35,935 nucleotides of DNA, from assembly GCA_021464525.1 (NCBI GenBank), contig JADRCO010000364.1:1-35935 (forward strand). The letters are read 5' to 3'. The DNA comes from Rhizophagus sp. LPA8_4_AMF. Taxonomy: Eukaryota > Glomeromycota > Glomeromycetes > Glomerales > Glomeraceae. The notes below the pieces were generated by a model. That model did not search any database, was not told the DNA's origin, and worked only from the letters and a program-made list of their open reading frames with translations. The translations under genes were made by a program, and so were the position numbers. Positions 32,669 through 35,935 of the stretch are shown here, piece by piece. How positions within the stretch are numbered: the stretch's first letter is position 1; each line of letters starts with the position of its first letter.

Positions 32669-34762
32669 TCATTTATCCTTATTATTCATTTTCTTCCTAT
32701 TTTTTTCAAGGAGAACACTCGCATTCAAATATTCATTTGGATGTTCAATTGTTTCTATAATAATACTGTCATTATTTTTATCTAGCAATCCTTTAGTAAT
32801 CTCAAAATATTTAGTACAAGCGACTTGATAATGTTCTTCTTCAGCAAGGTTTAAAATTTCTCTTATATGTTCATCATTTCTTACTCCCATCTGTACCAAT
32901 TTAGCTCTTAAATTTGGTTGAGAAAATTCTCGGAAAGGACATCCATGAATTTCTCCTGAATTAGGCCGATGTTTCGTTATAAGAGACATACAACTACAGA
33001 AATAACATTTATAAATTTAATCGATAAAAAAAAAAATTTGATAAACGAGAGACTTACTTTAAAGGTTTATAGTCTTGACGTTTTCCTTCTATACCATAAT
33101 TATGCCTAATATTATACGCGTAATCTCTTTGAAACTTGATTTCATCAATTTCGGAAAACGATTTTCTCCAAAAAGCGAGTGATTCTTCGACAGTTAATCC
33201 AATTCCCTATAGAATTGAACATTATGTTAATTAATCTTAATTCTATATAACTCTCATAGGAGCAACGAAATACCTTGAGGAATAAATTAAACTGTATTCT
33301 AGCATAATGTTTCAAATGATGATTCTCGCAAAGGTTTTGATACAAATGTTGCATACATAATGGGAAATGATCAACCAGCTGTTACATAACAACAAGTGAG
33401 AATTTTGTTATTATAATGAATAATACAACATTTTAAATTTACCTGATGCACGTTATCCGCAATTGGGTTGTTAATGACAGAGTAATTGCTTGTCTGCGTT
33501 CTTCCATCGTACTGTTTAATAATTTCATCCAACCTTGGCATAATTCGTTCATTTCTTAATGTAATGAACGATTTGCTTGCTAACTATAGAAATAAATAAT
33601 AAATAAATGTATTAAAGTAAGTGAAACGATCGGTATTGGAACAAAAAAGAATTTTGCGTACTTCTAGTGCTTTCGCAAGTCTCTGACGAAATTCATACAT
33701 AACAAGAGATAATTGCTGGGTTACTGGGACGTAAGCTTTACCCTCTTTCAAATAAACGGCACGTCTTGCAACAAGGTCTGGTACTTTCTCAAAATCAATC
33801 TGTGTCAAACGAATAGTAAGATTCTTTAAAAATAATTGCAAAAATTCGGATTTCTTCTCTTTGTACCTCAAAAAGATCACAAAATTCATCATCAGTAGTA
33901 ATAGGAATCGAACAAGCATTCAATTCAACATTTGTTAATTTTTCTTTCATTAATTTCTTTTCAGCTTGATTTAACTTGTAGAATAAAATAATTTGATTAG
34001 TTAAATGAAAACGAACTTAAAGATGACTCTATATTGTATTGGTTTAGATCATACACTTTTCCACTTCATATTTTCATCATTTAGAAATGCTAGTTTTTCT
34101 GTTGGATTTTCTCTTAAAAATCTAAATCTGTCACGTATAAAATATATTAATTTGATTAAAAAATCATTTTATATTAGACATTCATATTTATGCTTACTTG
34201 AATAAAGCGCATTCATATTTTAGGAACCAATTTCTTAATTCTTCACTTTTATAATAAAATGTAATTAGTATAAATTATAAATTTTTTACACTAATAACTA
34301 AACCGCTTACGTTCTAGAATAAGCCAACCTTAAGATAAAATGAGATATATGATCTTTTCTCCTTTCTTCTTGCACCAGATACGCTTTACTTGACTCGTTT
34401 GAGTGTAACGGAAGCCACTTATTCGATGTTTCTTCTAAATATTTTTTTACATCATCATCCGATTTGTTACGTAATATTGCTCCTTCAAGGGCCTTTAATA
34501 CTTTGGAGAAAAAAATTTAAATAGAAATATTTTTTTTAAAAAAAAAATAAGCCATCATGTAGATAAACTATATACATTGTAATCTATCAAAAGCGAAGCT
34601 TTCAAATTCGTCAATGGTAATTTCTTCGGTAGGAGGTACACTATAAAAATTAAGAGGATGCGGATATCTCTTTCCATGGTGTCTCTTAACTTCAAAACGG
34701 TCTCCTCCTATAGTGGAACTTGCCAAAGTGCGTTTATTATTTGTATCAGTATTTGAGAACAT
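32669..34762 (-). CDS. PRI2: DNA primase large subunit
   Basis: The ten exons on the minus strand are 34762-34576, 34500-34311, 34245-34198, 34127-34055, 33974-33867, 33799-33662, 33583-33443, 33378-33274, 33206-33058 and 32993-32669. All phases agree, giving 487 aa (human 509, yeast 528). Family marks are HPLNFYSVPP, RLAYSRTEELRNWFLKYECALFKFRF, the DFEKVPDLVARRAVYLKEGKAYV segment and the four [4Fe-4S] ligand cysteines C303, C381, C398 (HGCPF) and C439 (YQVACTKYF). PRI2 pairs with the catalytic subunit PRI1 and DNA polymerase alpha to start Okazaki fragments. The stop is TGA. It is the host's own primase subunit and is unrelated to the broken selfish primase at the left of the window. Confidence 0.96.
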
Positions 34763-35935
34763 AATTTTTACTTTAAAACTTTTCTGTCGCGTTGAATACT
34801 AAAGGCGCGTATTTCAATTTTCAACTGCCGATCATTAGCACGTTCAGGTTACATCCGCAGTACTAATTAAAAATCTAAAGAAATATATCAATGCACAGTC
34901 AAGTAATTTAAAAAATTATCATTTAATACAAAAAAAAAGAGAAAATAAAAACGGATTGATTTTTCATCTGATCCGGATCAATTTCAATCTGTTTTAACTT
35001 TCTCTCTATACTTTTATTTTTGAAGACAACTTTTTTTTTATTATATTATTTATTGAGAGATATTCATAAGATATCTCAAAAAAAAATTTTTTTTATTGAC
35101 TTAATATTCATAAAATAGCTGAAATGTATTTATTTACAGATTGATGGATTGCAACTCTATTTCACATGAATATAAAAAGTTTTTTTGTATGAAAAAGACC
35201 CAAGTTTTATTAATATATATTTTGGTCTTTAAGGTTATAAAATCAATATACTGACTTCATGTAACATGTTTGTAATTCTAAAGTTCTTCTTAGTAAAATT
35301 TGGTGAAATAAAGAGATCATTAGAGATCAGTTTTCTATTATGTTAGATAATATTAAAGGAACATTCTTGTAAAATCAGGTGCATCCTTCATTAGGGTGAC
35401 ACACTGATTAATTAATCAAAACTATATCAGGAATCTTGTTAATTTTACTATGACAGATTCTTCACATTACACAGGATGCTGATCAATTTTTAAATTCAAT
35501 TTCAGGATTTTACAATGCAAAATTTAGTAATACAATTATAATTTAAAATGGTCAAATCAATATTGTATTATTTGTATAAGTTCTTGATAGATGTCACAAA
35601 TTAAATTTTTTCATTTTAGCACAGCTATAGGTGCTTGGTTTGCTTTACAAGATTGTATCTTTCTTTTTAAAACCTTTGGCATTTGTCTGTTAAAACAATG
35701 TATCCCTATAAAAAAAATTTATACTTAAAATATATTTAAAATGCACTTAAATTTCTTCTTTTATACTTAAAATATACTGAAAATTGAATTTTTGCAAAAT
35801 TAGTATCTAAATTATAATTAATATCAGTCAGTGGTTATGTCAGGTTTTTTTAAGTGATTTGTTATTTTATTAATTTATTAAAAATTACAATTTTAATATT
35901 TAATATAACATAATTTTTTTCTAAGTAATATATAA
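34763..35935. other. Intergenic region at right end
   Basis: It includes the PRI2 upstream region. A perfect small hairpin gagatattcataagatatctc lies at about 35055-35075, and a duplicated phrase tttatacttaaaatata occurs at about 35718 and 35760. No gene was seen on either strand. Confidence 0.45.

Noticed and set aside
32669-34762. Functional link between host PRI2 and the selfish primase module
   Set aside because: They are about 29 kb apart, of different primase classes, and only one is intact; co-occurrence is most likely chance.

Overview
The window looks like nuclear DNA of a filamentous fungus with an AT-rich genome, most probably an arbuscular mycorrhizal fungus of the Rhizophagus type. 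This is an inference. The support is very AT-rich intergenic DNA, short AT-rich introns with GT..AG ends, single-copy eukaryotic housekeeping genes (PRI2, SSU72, MMADHC-like, BEM46-like, an Lsb5-like VHS-GAT protein) and abundant decayed mobile DNA. No rRNA, tRNA or CRISPR array was found.

Layout. 1-5760 is a mobile or virus-derived module. It holds a broken primase-helicase gene on the minus strand (374-3499), a broken divergent Cys/His-rich gene (3634-3978), a repeat-rich non-coding tract (about 3979-5330), an array of 19-bp repeats (about 5370-5700) and a 50-bp palindrome (5706-5755). One to two copies of the 19-bp unit also lie at the extreme left edge (21-58), so the repeat brackets the module. 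5784-7027 is a decayed hAT transposase. 7028-10115 is a gene desert with one short coding-like fragment. 10116-12119 is an intronless BCS1-like AAA ATPase. 12777-14350 is a five-exon membrane protein with TDDGD repeats. 14747-15536 is an MMADHC-like gene, convergent with it. 15537-20280 is a second gene desert holding several inverted-repeat elements, including a 1.35-kb foldback element and a 189-bp TA-flanked MITE. 20281-34762 is gene-dense. It holds a double-START lipid-transfer-like protein, a VHS-GAT protein, SSU72, a BEM46/ABHD13-type hydrolase, an aldo-keto reductase (the only plus-strand gene there), a mitochondrial two-RRM-like protein and the primase large subunit PRI2. 34763-35935 shows no gene.

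Exon models were built by hand from conserved protein continuity and GT..AG sites, and every intron keeps phase. They are predictions without transcript support. The housekeeping genes do not form a pathway. Replication (PRI2), transcription (SSU72) and membrane traffic or lipid handling (VHS-GAT, START) simply sit side by side, as is usual in fungi.

The most unusual item is the left-hand module. The primase-helicase frame (1,042 codons) and its divergent partner (115 codons) are each open over their whole length except for two in-frame stops, and all four stops are TGA. The module is bracketed by 19-bp iteron-like repeats and a 50-bp palindrome, which makes it a candidate decayed replicon or endogenous viral element with its own origin-like DNA. 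TGA is a normal terminator in SSU72 and PRI2 of this same window, so decay (for example C-to-T change) is more likely than codon reassignment.
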